From Curtobacterium sp. MCJR17_055 (GTDB lineage Bacteria > Actinomycetota > Actinomycetes > Actinomycetales > Microbacteriaceae): DNA of 64,000 bases. The stretch is from positions 1 to 64,000 of the forward strand of contig NZ_QKLF01000004.1 in assembly GCF_003224335.1 (NCBI RefSeq), given 5' to 3'. This document shows positions 8,765 to 17,105 of this stretch, in pieces. Position numbers and translations under genes: made by a program. Each line of letters begins with the position of its first letter. Within the stretch, counting starts at the first letter, position 1. The notes beneath the pieces are model-generated. The model saw only the letters and a list, made by a program, of their open reading frames with translations, was not told the DNA's origin and did not search any database.

Positions 8765-9819
8765 TCGGTGTAGCCCTCGGCGCCCTGACCGTAGAAGAGC
8801 TCCGGCCGCGGCTCGTTGAGCTCGGCGTCCTGTTCCCAGCGCTCGGCGAGGTCCGGGTTCGCGATGGCCGGGCGGCCGACGGCGATGGCGTCGGCGATGT
8901 CCTCGTCGACGACCATGACCGCCTCGTCGCGGGTGGTCATCGCGCTGAAGCCGGAGTTGACGACGAACGGCGCACCGGCGGTCCGACGGATGTGCTGCAC
9001 CAGGTCACCGGCGGGGTCGGCGTGCAGGACGTCGATGAAGGCGAGGCCGAGCGGTGCGAGCCCCTCGGCGATCGCGCTGTAGACGGCGCGCACGTCGTCG
9101 GCGTCGTCCTCGACGACACCCTGGATGCCGTGCGCCGGCGACAGGCGGATGCCGGTGCGGTCGGCGCCGATGGCCTCGGCGACTGCCGTGGTGACCTCCA
9201 CTGCGAAGCGCGCGCGGTTCTCCGGCGAGCCGCCGTACTGGTCGGTCCGGGTGTTCGAGTGGGTCGACATGAACTCGTGCACCAGGTAGCCGTTCGCTCC
9301 GTGCACCTCGACGCCGTCGATGCCGGCGGCGACGGCGTTGCGGGCGGCCTGCACGAAGCCCTGGACGGCCTCGGCGACCTCGTCGGTGGTGAGCTCGTGG
9401 GGGACCGGCATGTCGGCCTTCGAGCCGTCGGCCAGGTGCGTCTGACCGGGGGCTGCGACGGCGCTCGGGCCGACGATGCGCGGGGTCTGCGAGATCGCGG
9501 GGTGCGAGACGCGGCCGCCGTGCATGAGCTGCATGACGATGGTGCCGCCGCGCTCGTGCACGGCGTCGGCCACGCGGCGCCAGCCGGCGATCTGCTCCTC
9601 GGTCTCGATGCCGGGCTGCCCGGGGTACGAGCGGCCCTCCTGGACGGGCCAGGTGCCCTCGGTGACGATCATGCCGAGGCTCGCGCGCTGCGCGTAGTGC
9701 TCGACGAGCAGGTCGTTCGGGACGCCGTGCTCACCGGCGCGGGTGCGCGTGAGCGGTGCCATGACGATGCGGTTGCTGAGTCGGAGGGCGCCGAGGGCGG
9801 CGGGTTCGAAGAGCTTCAC
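8725..9819 (-). CDS. Old yellow enzyme family ene-reductase (NADH:flavin oxidoreductase)
   Basis: A 364-residue FMN-binding TIM-barrel protein. The N-terminus LFEPAALGALRLSNRIVMAPLTR and the catalytic loop EVHGANGYLVHEF (His173, Asn176, Tyr178) define the OYE family, which reduces activated C=C bonds of enones, nitro-olefins or nitrate esters. I chose the GTG at 9819 because homology begins exactly there; codons further upstream would run into the promoter of the divergent gene. It is monocistronic and convergent with the MocA-type gene. The physiological substrate cannot be told from sequence. Confidence 0.92.
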   Translation of the reverse strand: MKLFEPAALGALRLSNRIVMAPLTRTRAGEHGVPNDLLVEHYAQRASLGMIVTEGTWPVQEGRSYPGQPGIETEEQIAGWRRVADAVHERGGTIVMQLMHGGRVSHPAISQTPRIVGPSAVAAPGQTHLADGSKADMPVPHELTTDEVAEAVQGFVQAARNAVAAGIDGVEVHGANGYLVHEFMSTHSNTRTDQYGGSPENRARFAVEVTTAVAEAIGADRTGIRLSPAHGIQGVVEDDADDVRAVYSAIAEGLAPLGLAFIDVLHADPAGDLVQHIRRTAGAPFVVNSGFSAMTTRDEAVMVVDEDIADAIAVGRPAIANPDLAERWEQDAELNEPRPELFYGQGAEGYTDYPTLAEVRASVA

Positions 9820-9874
9820 GATGATGCTGCAACGAGCGACGACGCCCCGCCATTCCCGGGCGGGTGGCGTCGGG

Positions 9875-9880
9875 TAGAGT
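9875..9880 (+). promoter_or_regulatory. -10 box of a probable leaderless promoter
   Basis: TAGAGT ends 7 nt before the ATG at 9888, so transcription should start at or next to the start codon. Confidence 0.5.
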
Positions 9881-9887
9881 CCTCGCG

Positions 9888-11477
9888 ATGACCAGTCCCG
9901 CGGCACGTGTTCCCGTGCCGTCGAGGACGGTGTGGACCTCCGCCGTCGTGCTGTTCGTCATCGGGGTCGTGCTCCACGCGGTCGCCGTCGACCAACGGAC
10001 GCTCTGGTACGACGAGTCAGCGACCGTCATCGGAGCCGGGCGTTCCTTCGCACAGCTCGGCGAGCTCGTCCGGCACGTCGACCTCGTCCACGCCGCGTAC
10101 TACGCACTGATGCACCTGTGGTTCGACGTGGTCGGCTCGTCGGCGTTCACCATCCGGTTGCCGTCCGCGGTGGCGGCTGCCGCAGCGGCCGCGCTGATGG
10201 TGCCGCTCGGGGCGCGCCTGGTGAGCGTCCGCGTCGGCGTGCTGAGCGGTGCGGTCCTGCTCGTGCTCCCCGCCACCGCCTTCGGGGCCACCAACGGCCG
10301 GTCCGGCATGTGTCAGGTCCTGGCCGCGGTCGCGGCCTCCACCGTCCTCGTGGTCGTCCTCGACCGGGTGCGGGACACTACTGCCGGCCTCGGCCGGATC
10401 TGGCTGCCGTCCGCTGCCTACGTCGTCGTCGCGGCGCTCGCCATCGCCCTCCAGCTGTGGTTCGTCTTCGTCGTGGTCGCGCACGCGGTCGTCGCGGTGC
10501 TGGTCCTCGGTGCGCGGGGTCGTCCACCGGTCGCCCGCCTCGCCCCTGTCGCGACGGCGTTCGTCGTGCTCGCCGTCGCCACCCTGCCGTTCGCCCTCGC
10601 CGCTTCGCACCAGAGCGCACAGGTCTCCTGGCTGCGGGCGCCGGACGTGACGGGTGTGCTGACCACGCTGTGGCGGGACGAGTCGTTCTCGGTCGGCCTC
10701 GTCGAACGGTCCGCGGTCGGCGCATCCGTGACGGCGAGCGTCGGGTGGGTGCTCGCCGCGGTCGGAGGCGCTCGACTGTTCCGTCGACATCGCGAGGGGT
10801 TCTGGTCGGTCGCGCTCTGGTGGGCCGTGCCGCCGGTCGGCTTGCTGCTCGTGAGCGCCGCTGGTTCCCCCGCTTTCTCCGCCCGGTACCTCGTCTTCTG
10901 CGTGCCGGCCTTCGCGCTCCTGATGGCCGTGGGGATCGACACGGTGCTCGGCGATCCGCTCGACCGTGTGCCCCGGGCGGGTGCGCAGGCTGTACCGAGG
11001 CCGTCATGGCTCGGCCGTGTGGCGGTCTGCGCGCTGGCTCTGGTGCTGGTGGCCGGAGGTGCGCAGGCCTGGGTCCTCGTCCGGTGGGGCACGCCGACGA
11101 CCCAGGACTGGAAGACCGTCGCCGAGACGATCTCTGCCGGGCGGCGTCCCGCGGACCGGAGCGCGCTGGTCTACGGCGAGCTGGGCCGCACGGGTTTCCA
11201 ACTCGGGGTCGACTACCCGGAGGCGCTGCGGGGCGTCGACGACCTGACGTTCGGTGGGTCGGAACAGCCCTCCGACGCACTCTGGCCTGTAGCCCGCGAC
11301 CCAGAAGAGGCCGTGGCCGCCGTCGGCGACCACGACGTCGTCTGGTACGTGGGTTCGAGCGGTGCGTCGCTCCGCGGCGTCACGGAGGAGCTCCACGAGC
11401 GGCACTTCCGGGGCGATGACCGCACTCGGTTCCGCGGCGGCATCGTGATCGAGTTCCGACGGATCAGCTCCGACTGA
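9888..11477 (+). CDS. GT39-like polytopic membrane glycosyltransferase
   Basis: A 529-residue protein with about ten transmembrane segments and a hydrophilic C-terminal domain (about 370-529). An acidic WYDESATV motif lies in the first extracytoplasmic loop. This resembles the ArnT/PMT (GT-C, family 39) fold, in which the first loop holds the catalytic Asp. Such enzymes move sugars from polyprenyl-phosphate donors to cell-wall polymers or proteins. The ATG at 9888 follows a TAGAGT -10 box by 7 nt, supporting this start. It stands alone with a terminator hairpin after it. Donor and acceptor are unknown. Confidence 0.75.
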   Translation: MTSPAARVPVPSRTVWTSAVVLFVIGVVLHAVAVDQRTLWYDESATVIGAGRSFAQLGELVRHVDLVHAAYYALMHLWFDVVGSSAFTIRLPSAVAAAAAAALMVPLGARLVSVRVGVLSGAVLLVLPATAFGATNGRSGMCQVLAAVAASTVLVVVLDRVRDTTAGLGRIWLPSAAYVVVAALAIALQLWFVFVVVAHAVVAVLVLGARGRPPVARLAPVATAFVVLAVATLPFALAASHQSAQVSWLRAPDVTGVLTTLWRDESFSVGLVERSAVGASVTASVGWVLAAVGGARLFRRHREGFWSVALWWAVPPVGLLLVSAAGSPAFSARYLVFCVPAFALLMAVGIDTVLGDPLDRVPRAGAQAVPRPSWLGRVAVCALALVLVAGGAQAWVLVRWGTPTTQDWKTVAETISAGRRPADRSALVYGELGRTGFQLGVDYPEALRGVDDLTFGGSEQPSDALWPVARDPEEAVAAVGDHDVVWYVGSSGASLRGVTEELHERHFRGDDRTRFRGGIVIEFRRISSD

Positions 11478-11517
11478 GCCGCATCACACGGACGTTCGGT
11501 CACCGTCCCGGCAGACC

Positions 11518-11535
11518 GACGGGTCGGGACCCGTC
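11518..11535. terminator. Convergent terminator hairpin
   Basis: GACGGGT (11518-11524), a CGGG loop and ACCCGTC (11529-11535) sit between the GT39-like gene and the minus-strand zinc-ribbon gene, whose stop codon overlaps the right arm. Confidence 0.5.
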
Positions 11536-11746
11536 AGGGGCGCGGGCACACCAGGGTGGACGAGCGGACCTGACCCTCGGGGCGGATCACGGTGTGCAGG
11601 GACAGCGGCTGGTGGCAGATCGGGCATCCGCGGTCGATGGTGCGGTCGTCGATGCCCTCCGGGTGCCCGGCACCGATCTGCGACGGCCCCATCTTGTCGA
11701 TGAGGGTCGTGTTCCACCGCTGGTACCACTGTGCGAAACGTCCCAC
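11534..11746 (-). CDS. Small zinc-ribbon-like hypothetical protein
   Basis: A 70-residue protein with Cys41-Pro-Ile-Cys44-His45 and a C-terminal Cys67 (TLVCPRP), consistent with a small treble-clef or zinc-ribbon site. The N-terminal half is basic and aromatic (MGRFAQWYQRWNTTLIDKMG). I recognise no named family. It is transcribed toward the GT39-like gene, and the ohrR-like gene lies upstream on the same strand with about 60 nt between. A coding strand is supported by codon bias and by the Cys pairs. Confidence 0.65.
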   Translation of the reverse strand: MGRFAQWYQRWNTTLIDKMGPSQIGAGHPEGIDDRTIDRGCPICHQPLSLHTVIRPEGQVRSSTLVCPRP

Positions 11747-11807
11747 GACGCCCTTTCCGTTCGTGCCCTGATCATCAGTGTACTCGCGGTCCGCTCGTCG
11801 GACGCGG

Positions 11808-12251
11808 TCAGGCGTGGTCGACGACGTCGAGGAGCGCCGTCAACTCGTCCTTGAGTGCTTCGAGCCGCGCGACGGGCCACCCGAGCCGCGCCGCCACGGC
11901 GACGGGGACTGCTTCGGCGCGGTCACGGAGTGCGCGCCCCGCGGTCGTCAGCGACACCGCGAGCTGTCGTTCGTCCTCGGTGCTCCGGCCACGACGGACG
12001 TAGCCCGACGCTTCCAGCCGCTTCAGGAGCGGGCTCAAGGTCGCGGACTCCAGACGGAGGTCGTTCGCGATCTCCCGCACCGAGCGCGGGTCACGCTCCC
12101 ACAGGGCGAGCATCACGAGGTACTGCGGGTGGGTGAGGCCCATCGGTTCGAGCAGCTCGCGGTAGAGCCCGACGACGCTCCGGCTCGTGGCCGCGAGGGC
12201 GAAGCAGAGCTGCCGGTCGAGGGAGAGCGGGTCCGTCGCGGTGTGCGCCAT
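11808..12251 (-). CDS. MarR-family regulator, OhrR-like
   Basis: A 147-residue winged-helix protein. The N-terminal LDRQLCFALAATSR places a Cys at position 16, matching the peroxide-sensing Cys of OhrR, and LTHPQYLVMLALWE is the family's dimer-proximal helix. The wing (RRGRSTEDERQL) is typical. OhrR represses organic-hydroperoxide reductase genes until its Cys is oxidised. No ohr gene is in the window, so the target is elsewhere or the gene only autoregulates. The ATG at 12251 is chosen because homology starts here and an operator-like repeat lies 15 nt upstream. Confidence 0.88.
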   Translation of the reverse strand: MAHTATDPLSLDRQLCFALAATSRSVVGLYRELLEPMGLTHPQYLVMLALWERDPRSVREIANDLRLESATLSPLLKRLEASGYVRRGRSTEDERQLAVSLTTAGRALRDRAEAVPVAVAARLGWPVARLEALKDELTALLDVVDHA

Positions 12252-12265
12252 GCAGCCACCGTACC

Positions 12266-12279
12266 CTTCGTACACGAAG
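12266..12279. promoter_or_regulatory. Probable autoregulatory operator of the OhrR-like regulator
   Basis: CTTCGT-AC-ACGAAG is an inverted repeat with 6-bp arms, starting 15 nt upstream of the regulator's start codon, where an OhrR dimer would block transcription. Confidence 0.55.
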
Positions 12280-12313
12280 AGTTGCATGAGCGGTGGCTGC
12301 GACCGGACGCACA

Positions 12314-12354
12314 GGAGGCCCGGTGCCGGTCTCGTGGACCGGCACCGGGCCTCC
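12314..12354. terminator. Terminator hairpin downstream of the MMPL gene, GGAGGC family
   Basis: A perfect 17-bp stem (12314-12330 with 12338-12354) and a 7-nt loop. The arm GGAGGCCCGGTGCC is shared with the hairpin at 47216-47252. It ends the MMPL transcript before the ohrR-like gene. Confidence 0.75.
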
Positions 12355-12372
12355 AGGCGGTGGCGCTGCTGC

Positions 12373-15138
12373 CTACGCGCGGTGCGCCGGCGGGTGTCCC
12401 GAACCGTGCGTCGGCGCGTCCGGCTCCGCCGGAGCGGCGTGCGACCCGTGGTGGCCGCCGCCGGACTGCGCGTCGCCGACGGGGTCCGTCGCTGCCTGTC
12501 CGGCGTCGGCCTGTCCCGTGGCGGCCGGGGTGCTGCCGTCCGCGACGGAGCGGTGCCCGGTGGCCGGCTGCATGCGCTCGAGCTTCGCGCCCTCCACGTC
12601 CACGTCCGGCAGGATCCGGTCGAGCCACTTCGGGATCCACCAGGCGCTCCGACCGAGCAGGTGCATAACGGCCGGGATGAGCAGCATGCGGACGACGAAT
12701 GCGTCGAGCAGGACACCGAACGCCAGACCGAACCCGATCGGCTTGATGGTCGAGGACTCCGAGAAGATGAAGCCCGCGAACACCGAGATCATGATGATCG
12801 CGGCCGCCGTGACCACCGCGCGGCCGGCGTGCAGCCCGCGCTGCACCGCGACCTTCGCGCTGGCCCCGTGGGCGTACGCCTCACGCATGCCGGAGACCAG
12901 GAAGAGCTGGTAGTCCATCGCGAGCCCGAACAGGATGCCGATCTCGATGATGGGCAGGAAGCTCAGGATCGGTGCCGGGTCGTGCACGCCGAACACGCTG
13001 CCGAGCCAGCCGAACTGGTAGATCGCGGTCAGGCCACCGAACGAGGCGAGCACGGACAAGATGAACCCCGCCGTCGCCGTGATCGGCACCAGGAACGACC
13101 GGAACACGATGATGAGGATGATCAGCGACAGGCCGACCACGACCGCCAGGTAGAGCGGCAGCACGTTCGCGAGCTTCTCGGACACGTCGATGTTCGCACT
13201 GGCGTTGCCCGCGACACCGAGCTCCACCCGTCCGTCGTCGGTCGAGACGCTCTGGGCGCGGAGGTCCTTGACGAGCTCCTCGGTCGAGACGCTGTCCGGG
13301 CCGCCGTTCGGCTTCACCTGGAAGGCGATGATCGTGCGGTCCTTCGACGCGCCGATCGGGAGCACGGCGTCGACGTCGTCGTTCTCCGCGAGCGCCTGGC
13401 CGATCGTGACCTCGGTCGCGGTGACGTCGTCCTCGCTGACCGCCTGCGGCAGTGTCGCGACGACGAGCAGCGGTCCGTTCTGACCGGCGCCGAACTCCTG
13501 CTCGAGCGTCTTGTACGCCTTGTACTGGCTGGACTCGACCGCCTCGGACGACCCGGAGGGCAGCCCGAGTCGCATCTGCGTGGCGGGGAGGGCGATCGTG
13601 CCGAGGACGGCGACGCCCGCGACGAGGGTGATGACCGCGCGCCAGGTCGACATCGGCTTGTTCGGCACCCGGACGGACCCGGTGTTGCCGATCTGCTGGC
13701 GCTCCTTCTTCCGCAGGATCCGGAGGCCGAGCAGCGACAGCAGTGCCGGCGTGAACGAGGTCGCGATGAGGATGGCGAACAGGACCGCCACCGCCCCGAC
13801 GGTGCCCATCAGGCCGAGGAACGGGATGCCCGTGATGTTCAACGCCAGGAGCGCGACGATGACCGTCGTGCCGGCGAAGACCACGGCGTTGCCCGAGGTG
13901 CCGTTCGCGAGCCCGATGGACTCGTGCACGCCCATGCCCTGCTTCAGCTGCGTCCGGTGCCGGTTGAGGATGAACAGCGAGTAGTCGATGCCGACGGCCA
14001 GGCCGAGCATCACCCCCAGGACCGGCGTGACCGAGATGAACTCGACGAGGTCCGAGAACGAGAGCGACGCGAGGGTGGCGACGCCGACGCCGAGCACCGC
14101 GCTGAGGAGCGGGATCGCGGCACCGATGACGGTGCGGAGCATGAGGAACAGCACGAGCGCCGCGATGACGACGCCGATGATCTCGCCCGGTCCGAGGATC
14201 GAGGGCACGCCCTGCGCGATGTCGTTGGACACGTACACGTCGACGCCGCTGATCGTCGCCGCCTCGGCGCGGTCGGAGATCTCCTGCTTCGTGGTCTGCG
14301 GGACCTCGTACGTCGACTTCGCGAACTGCACCGTGCCGATGGCCGCGGAGTCGTCCGACGAGACGAAGCGGATGTCCTTCGACAGGTCGAGCAGGTCGGA
14401 ACCCTGTTCGAGGTCACGCTCGCTGTCCTCGAGCTTCTGCGTGTTCTGGTCGATGGTCTTCTGCGCGTCGGCGAGCTGCTGCTCGCCCGCGGTGAGCTGC
14501 TGCTGCTGGGCGTCGATCTGCGCCTGCGCCTGCTCGAGCTGCTGCTGGCCGGCCAGTGCCTGCGCCTGGGCGGCGGGGCTCGCAGCCGCGGCGGCACCGG
14601 CGGCGCTGGCCTGGGCCTCCGCCTGGGCCTTCTGCGCGTCGAGCTGGGCCTGGGCGTCCGCGATCTGCTGCTTGCCGGACTCCAGCTGCTCCTTCTGGGC
14701 GTCGAGCTGCGCCTGACCGTCTTCGAGCTCCTTCCGCCCGTCGCTGATCTCCTTGCGCCCGTCGACGATCTTCTGCCGCTGGTCGTCGAGTCGCTGCTGC
14801 GTCGCGAAACCGTCGGTCGTGCCCTTGACGCCCGGCAGGTCCTCGAGGTCCGTCAGGAACGCCTGCACGTCGTCCCGCTGGGCGCTCGTGAAGGCCCCGC
14901 CGTCCTTCGTCTGGAAGACGATCGTCCCGTTGCCGCCGTTCGCACTCGGGAACTTGTCGGCGAGTTCGTCCTGCACCTGGCTGGTCTTCGTGCCGGGGAT
15001 CGAGATCGCGGAGGAGATCGTGCCCGAGAACAGGCTGAAGGTGACACCGGCGATCGCCATGAGCACGATCCAGGCGATGATCACCGTCCAGTGTCGGCGG
15101 GCCGCGAAGCGACCGAGGCGGTAGAGGAGACCGGCCAT
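12373..15138 (-). CDS. MMPL/RND-family transporter with a long periplasmic coiled coil
   Basis: A 921-residue exporter with two repeats of the MMPL fold: TM1 at 15-38, then a large outer loop, five TMs, a second outer loop and a second six-TM set. The conserved GIDYSLFILNRHR and GLAMDYQLFLVSGMREA motifs carry the Asp-Tyr pairs of proton relay. The first outer loop holds an exceptional Gln/Ala/Asp/Glu-rich segment at about 115-253 with heptad character, predicted coiled coil. The C-terminus is a His/Pro/Gly-rich cytoplasmic tail. It lies 87 nt downstream of a TetR gene on the same strand, so substrate-induced export of a lipid, siderophore or drug is likely. Confidence 0.9.
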   Translation of the reverse strand: MAGLLYRLGRFAARRHWTVIIAWIVLMAIAGVTFSLFSGTISSAISIPGTKTSQVQDELADKFPSANGGNGTIVFQTKDGGAFTSAQRDDVQAFLTDLEDLPGVKGTTDGFATQQRLDDQRQKIVDGRKEISDGRKELEDGQAQLDAQKEQLESGKQQIADAQAQLDAQKAQAEAQASAAGAAAAASPAAQAQALAGQQQLEQAQAQIDAQQQQLTAGEQQLADAQKTIDQNTQKLEDSERDLEQGSDLLDLSKDIRFVSSDDSAAIGTVQFAKSTYEVPQTTKQEISDRAEAATISGVDVYVSNDIAQGVPSILGPGEIIGVVIAALVLFLMLRTVIGAAIPLLSAVLGVGVATLASLSFSDLVEFISVTPVLGVMLGLAVGIDYSLFILNRHRTQLKQGMGVHESIGLANGTSGNAVVFAGTTVIVALLALNITGIPFLGLMGTVGAVAVLFAILIATSFTPALLSLLGLRILRKKERQQIGNTGSVRVPNKPMSTWRAVITLVAGVAVLGTIALPATQMRLGLPSGSSEAVESSQYKAYKTLEQEFGAGQNGPLLVVATLPQAVSEDDVTATEVTIGQALAENDDVDAVLPIGASKDRTIIAFQVKPNGGPDSVSTEELVKDLRAQSVSTDDGRVELGVAGNASANIDVSEKLANVLPLYLAVVVGLSLIILIIVFRSFLVPITATAGFILSVLASFGGLTAIYQFGWLGSVFGVHDPAPILSFLPIIEIGILFGLAMDYQLFLVSGMREAYAHGASAKVAVQRGLHAGRAVVTAAAIIMISVFAGFIFSESSTIKPIGFGLAFGVLLDAFVVRMLLIPAVMHLLGRSAWWIPKWLDRILPDVDVEGAKLERMQPATGHRSVADGSTPAATGQADAGQAATDPVGDAQSGGGHHGSHAAPAEPDAPTHGSGHPPAHRA

Positions 15139-15225
15139 GCTGGGCGCCGTTCCTTTCGTGGTGGAGGGTTGTTGGTCGGAGTGGGGTGCGCCGGTGGACC
15201 CCGGGGGAGTGGTCGGTGGAGAAGG

Positions 15226-15861
15226 TCAGGATTCGGGGAGGTAGCCGCTGCGGACGCTGTGCACGAGCCGCCCGAGCAGTGCGTCCCAGGCGGCCCGGGC
15301 GTCGTCGTCGAGCCGCGGTCCGGTGGTCGTGAGCCAGTGGTCGGCGATCACGACGATGCCGCTCATCAACGAGTCCACCAGCAGGGCGGTGTCCAGGGCA
15401 TCAGCTGCGGGATGGCGACGGGCGACCTCGCTGCGGAGGCGTCCCGTGACGCGCGCGAAGGCGGTCTGCGTCAGGGCGGTGGCCTTCGGGTCGTCGCCCT
15501 CCGGCTCGCCGAGGATCCGGTGCAGGCGGACGATGGCGCTCGGCAGGTCGGTGCCGCGGGCGGCCGACTCGAGCTCGTCGAACATCGCCGACCGTGAGCC
15601 GTCCCCGACCGGCGTGCTGGCGATCTCGGCCAGGAACCGGTCGATGATGACGGACAGTGCCTCCTCGCACACGGCCAGGCGTACCTCGTCGAGCGAGGGG
15701 AAGTGGTTGAAGACGGTGCGCCGGGCGACGTCGGCGCGTGCCGCGAGTTCGTCGACGCTGAACTCGCCGCCGCGGTCTTCGATGAGCTCGCGGGCAGCGC
15801 CGAGGATCGCCTCGCGGTGCCGTTCCTTGAGGGCAGCACGGCGATCGGGCGAGCGGGTCAC
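15226..15861 (-). CDS. TetR-family transcriptional regulator
   Basis: A 211-residue protein with a TetR N-terminal domain; the helix-turn-helix is at about 35-56 (FSVDELAARADVARRTVFNHF). The ligand-binding C-terminal domain is unassigned. The GTG start at 15861 is supported by a TAGTGT -10 box 7 nt upstream and by the operator at 15876-15899. It precedes the MMPL transporter on the same strand and most likely represses itself and the exporter. Confidence 0.9.
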   Translation of the reverse strand: MTRSPDRRAALKERHREAILGAARELIEDRGGEFSVDELAARADVARRTVFNHFPSLDEVRLAVCEEALSVIIDRFLAEIASTPVGDGSRSAMFDELESAARGTDLPSAIVRLHRILGEPEGDDPKATALTQTAFARVTGRLRSEVARRHPAADALDTALLVDSLMSGIVVIADHWLTTTGPRLDDDARAAWDALLGRLVHSVRSGYLPES

Positions 15862-15868
15862 GACGTCG

Positions 15869-15899
15869 ACACTAGGTGCATCGATGCACTCGGTGCATC
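15869..15899 (-). promoter_or_regulatory. TetR operator array and leaderless promoter
   Basis: On the minus strand, TAGTGT (15874-15869) lies 7 nt before the GTG start. Just upstream, GTGCATCGATGCAC (15876-15889) is a perfect 14-bp palindrome. A third half-site (GTGCATC, 15893-15899) makes a second, overlapping inverted repeat with GATGCAC. Three GTGCATC half-sites suggest cooperative binding by the adjacent TetR protein. Confidence 0.65.
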
Positions 15900-15937
15900 T
15901 TCGCCGGGCCGATCCTCAGGAACGTCCCCCGGTCGAC

Positions 15938-16234
15938 TCAGCGCGATGCGCGCCGGTGCCGTCCGTGTCGCTGCAGCAGTGCCACCCAGCGGGGGAGGCG
16001 GCGGTCGCCGGCGACGACCGCCTCCACGGTGCTGGACGGTGCGAACGCGAACCAGGGGCAGTTGGGGCAGACGTGCAGCCACTCGTGGACGGCGAGCCCG
16101 ACGCCGTAGTACTGGTTCCGGGCGACGCGGAGCGGACGTGCGCACCGGGGACAGGACAGCTTGCCGCCGTCCCGGTCGATCGCGATCGATGGGGTGGTGT
16201 CTGCAGTGGTGCGTGCATCGTCGACAGCAGTCAT
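15938..16234 (-). CDS. Small four-cysteine zinc-ribbon protein
   Basis: A 98-residue protein with CPRC (Cys28, Cys31) and CPNC (Cys56, Cys59), the spacing of a zinc ribbon. Between them is RVARNQYYGVGLAVHEWLHV; the C-terminus is basic. I recognise no named family. Downstream and upstream genes point away, so it is probably monocistronic. The paired cysteines and codon bias make it more likely real than not. Confidence 0.6.
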   Translation of the reverse strand: MTAVDDARTTADTTPSIAIDRDGGKLSCPRCARPLRVARNQYYGVGLAVHEWLHVCPNCPWFAFAPSSTVEAVVAGDRRLPRWVALLQRHGRHRRASR

Positions 16235-16380
16235 GGCCCGAACCTCTCCGGTGTCCCGTCACGCTCCGTTGCGTGGCTGTGCGGAGAGGATACGACGCGT
16301 CCGGCCGCATCGCACACCGGATCACCGCCGTGTCCCGTGGACGCGGAGCCGGGTGTGCGGCGCTGCCGGTGCGGGTGGTG

Positions 16381-16467
16381 TCAGCGGAGCTGACGGAACG
16401 TCGCGCGGATGTCGGCGACGAGCAGTTCCGGCTGCTCGAGCAGGGCGAAGTGCCCCGAGATGATCTC
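16381..16467 (-). pseudogene. C-terminal relic of an alpha/beta-hydrolase
   Basis: Read on the minus strand, this stretch encodes EIISGHFALLEQPE followed by a helix ending in FRQLR and a TGA at 16383-16381. GHFALLEQPE is the catalytic-His end of epoxide-hydrolase/haloalkane-dehalogenase-like alpha/beta-hydrolases. Only about 28 codons remain; upstream the frame runs straight into the promoter of the divergent MarR gene. This looks like the remnant of a gene deleted down to its last exon-sized piece. The reading is mine from the translation and has not been aligned. Confidence 0.6.
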
Positions 16468-16503
16468 TCTCGAAGACAGTCTCGGTGTTGTATCGTCTGC
16501 AGC

Positions 16504-17094
16504 ATGGACGATCGAGTGACGGCAGGTGACCTCCCTGAGATCGACTGGGACGCGCAGGGCATCGAGACCGAGCTCGGTTGGGCCGTCCCCCTCGTCCTCC
16601 AGGAGTACGTCCGGCTCGGGAGCGTGGCGGTCGCGGACGTCCCCGGCGGTCCCCGCGGCTACCAGGTGCTCGTGGCGACCACGACGGAAGAGGCCTCCTC
16701 ACAGCTCCTGCTCGCGAACCGACTCGGCATCGACAAGACCCAGATGACCTACGTCATCGACGCGCTCGAGGCCGCCGGGTTCGTCGAACGCCGACCGGAC
16801 CCGACCGACCGCCGTGTCCGTCAGGTGCACCCGACCGACGCCGGGCGCGCCCTGCTCAGCCGCACCCGCCGGACCCTCAGAGCTGCCGAGGAGGTCCTCA
16901 TGCGCCATCTCGAGCCGGACGAACAGACCACGATGCGTCGGCTCCTGGCCCGCGTCGCGCTCTCCGCCGGGGCAGGGACAGCAGGAGTGCGCGGGGACGA
17001 CCCCGCGTTCGAGCACCCCCTCGCCGTCCCGGAGCGATCCCGGCGGCGCACGCAGACCACCACCTCGTCGACCTCGTCGACCACCCCACAGTGA
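16504..17094 (+). CDS. MarR-family regulator
   Basis: A 196-residue winged-helix regulator. The recognition region is LLLANRLGIDKTQMTYVIDALEAAG, and the wing is VERRPDPTDRRVRQV. The C-terminus has a long Arg- and then Thr/Ser-rich tail (about 160-196), absent from most MarR proteins. TATCGT about 8 nt before the ATG may be the -10. It is 11 nt upstream of an NmrA-like gene on the same strand and probably co-transcribed with it. The remnant alpha/beta-hydrolase lies divergently upstream and may have been an earlier target. Confidence 0.87.
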   Translation: MDDRVTAGDLPEIDWDAQGIETELGWAVPLVLQEYVRLGSVAVADVPGGPRGYQVLVATTTEEASSQLLLANRLGIDKTQMTYVIDALEAAGFVERRPDPTDRRVRQVHPTDAGRALLSRTRRTLRAAEEVLMRHLEPDEQTTMRRLLARVALSAGAGTAGVRGDDPAFEHPLAVPERSRRRTQTTTSSTSSTTPQ

Positions 17095-17105
17095 GGCCAC
17101 TCCCC

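Noticed and set aside
12187-15597. A 1136-codon open frame on the plus strand
   Set aside because: It mirrors the MMPL and TetR genes, which have clear family motifs. The product is repetitive and charged with no domain.
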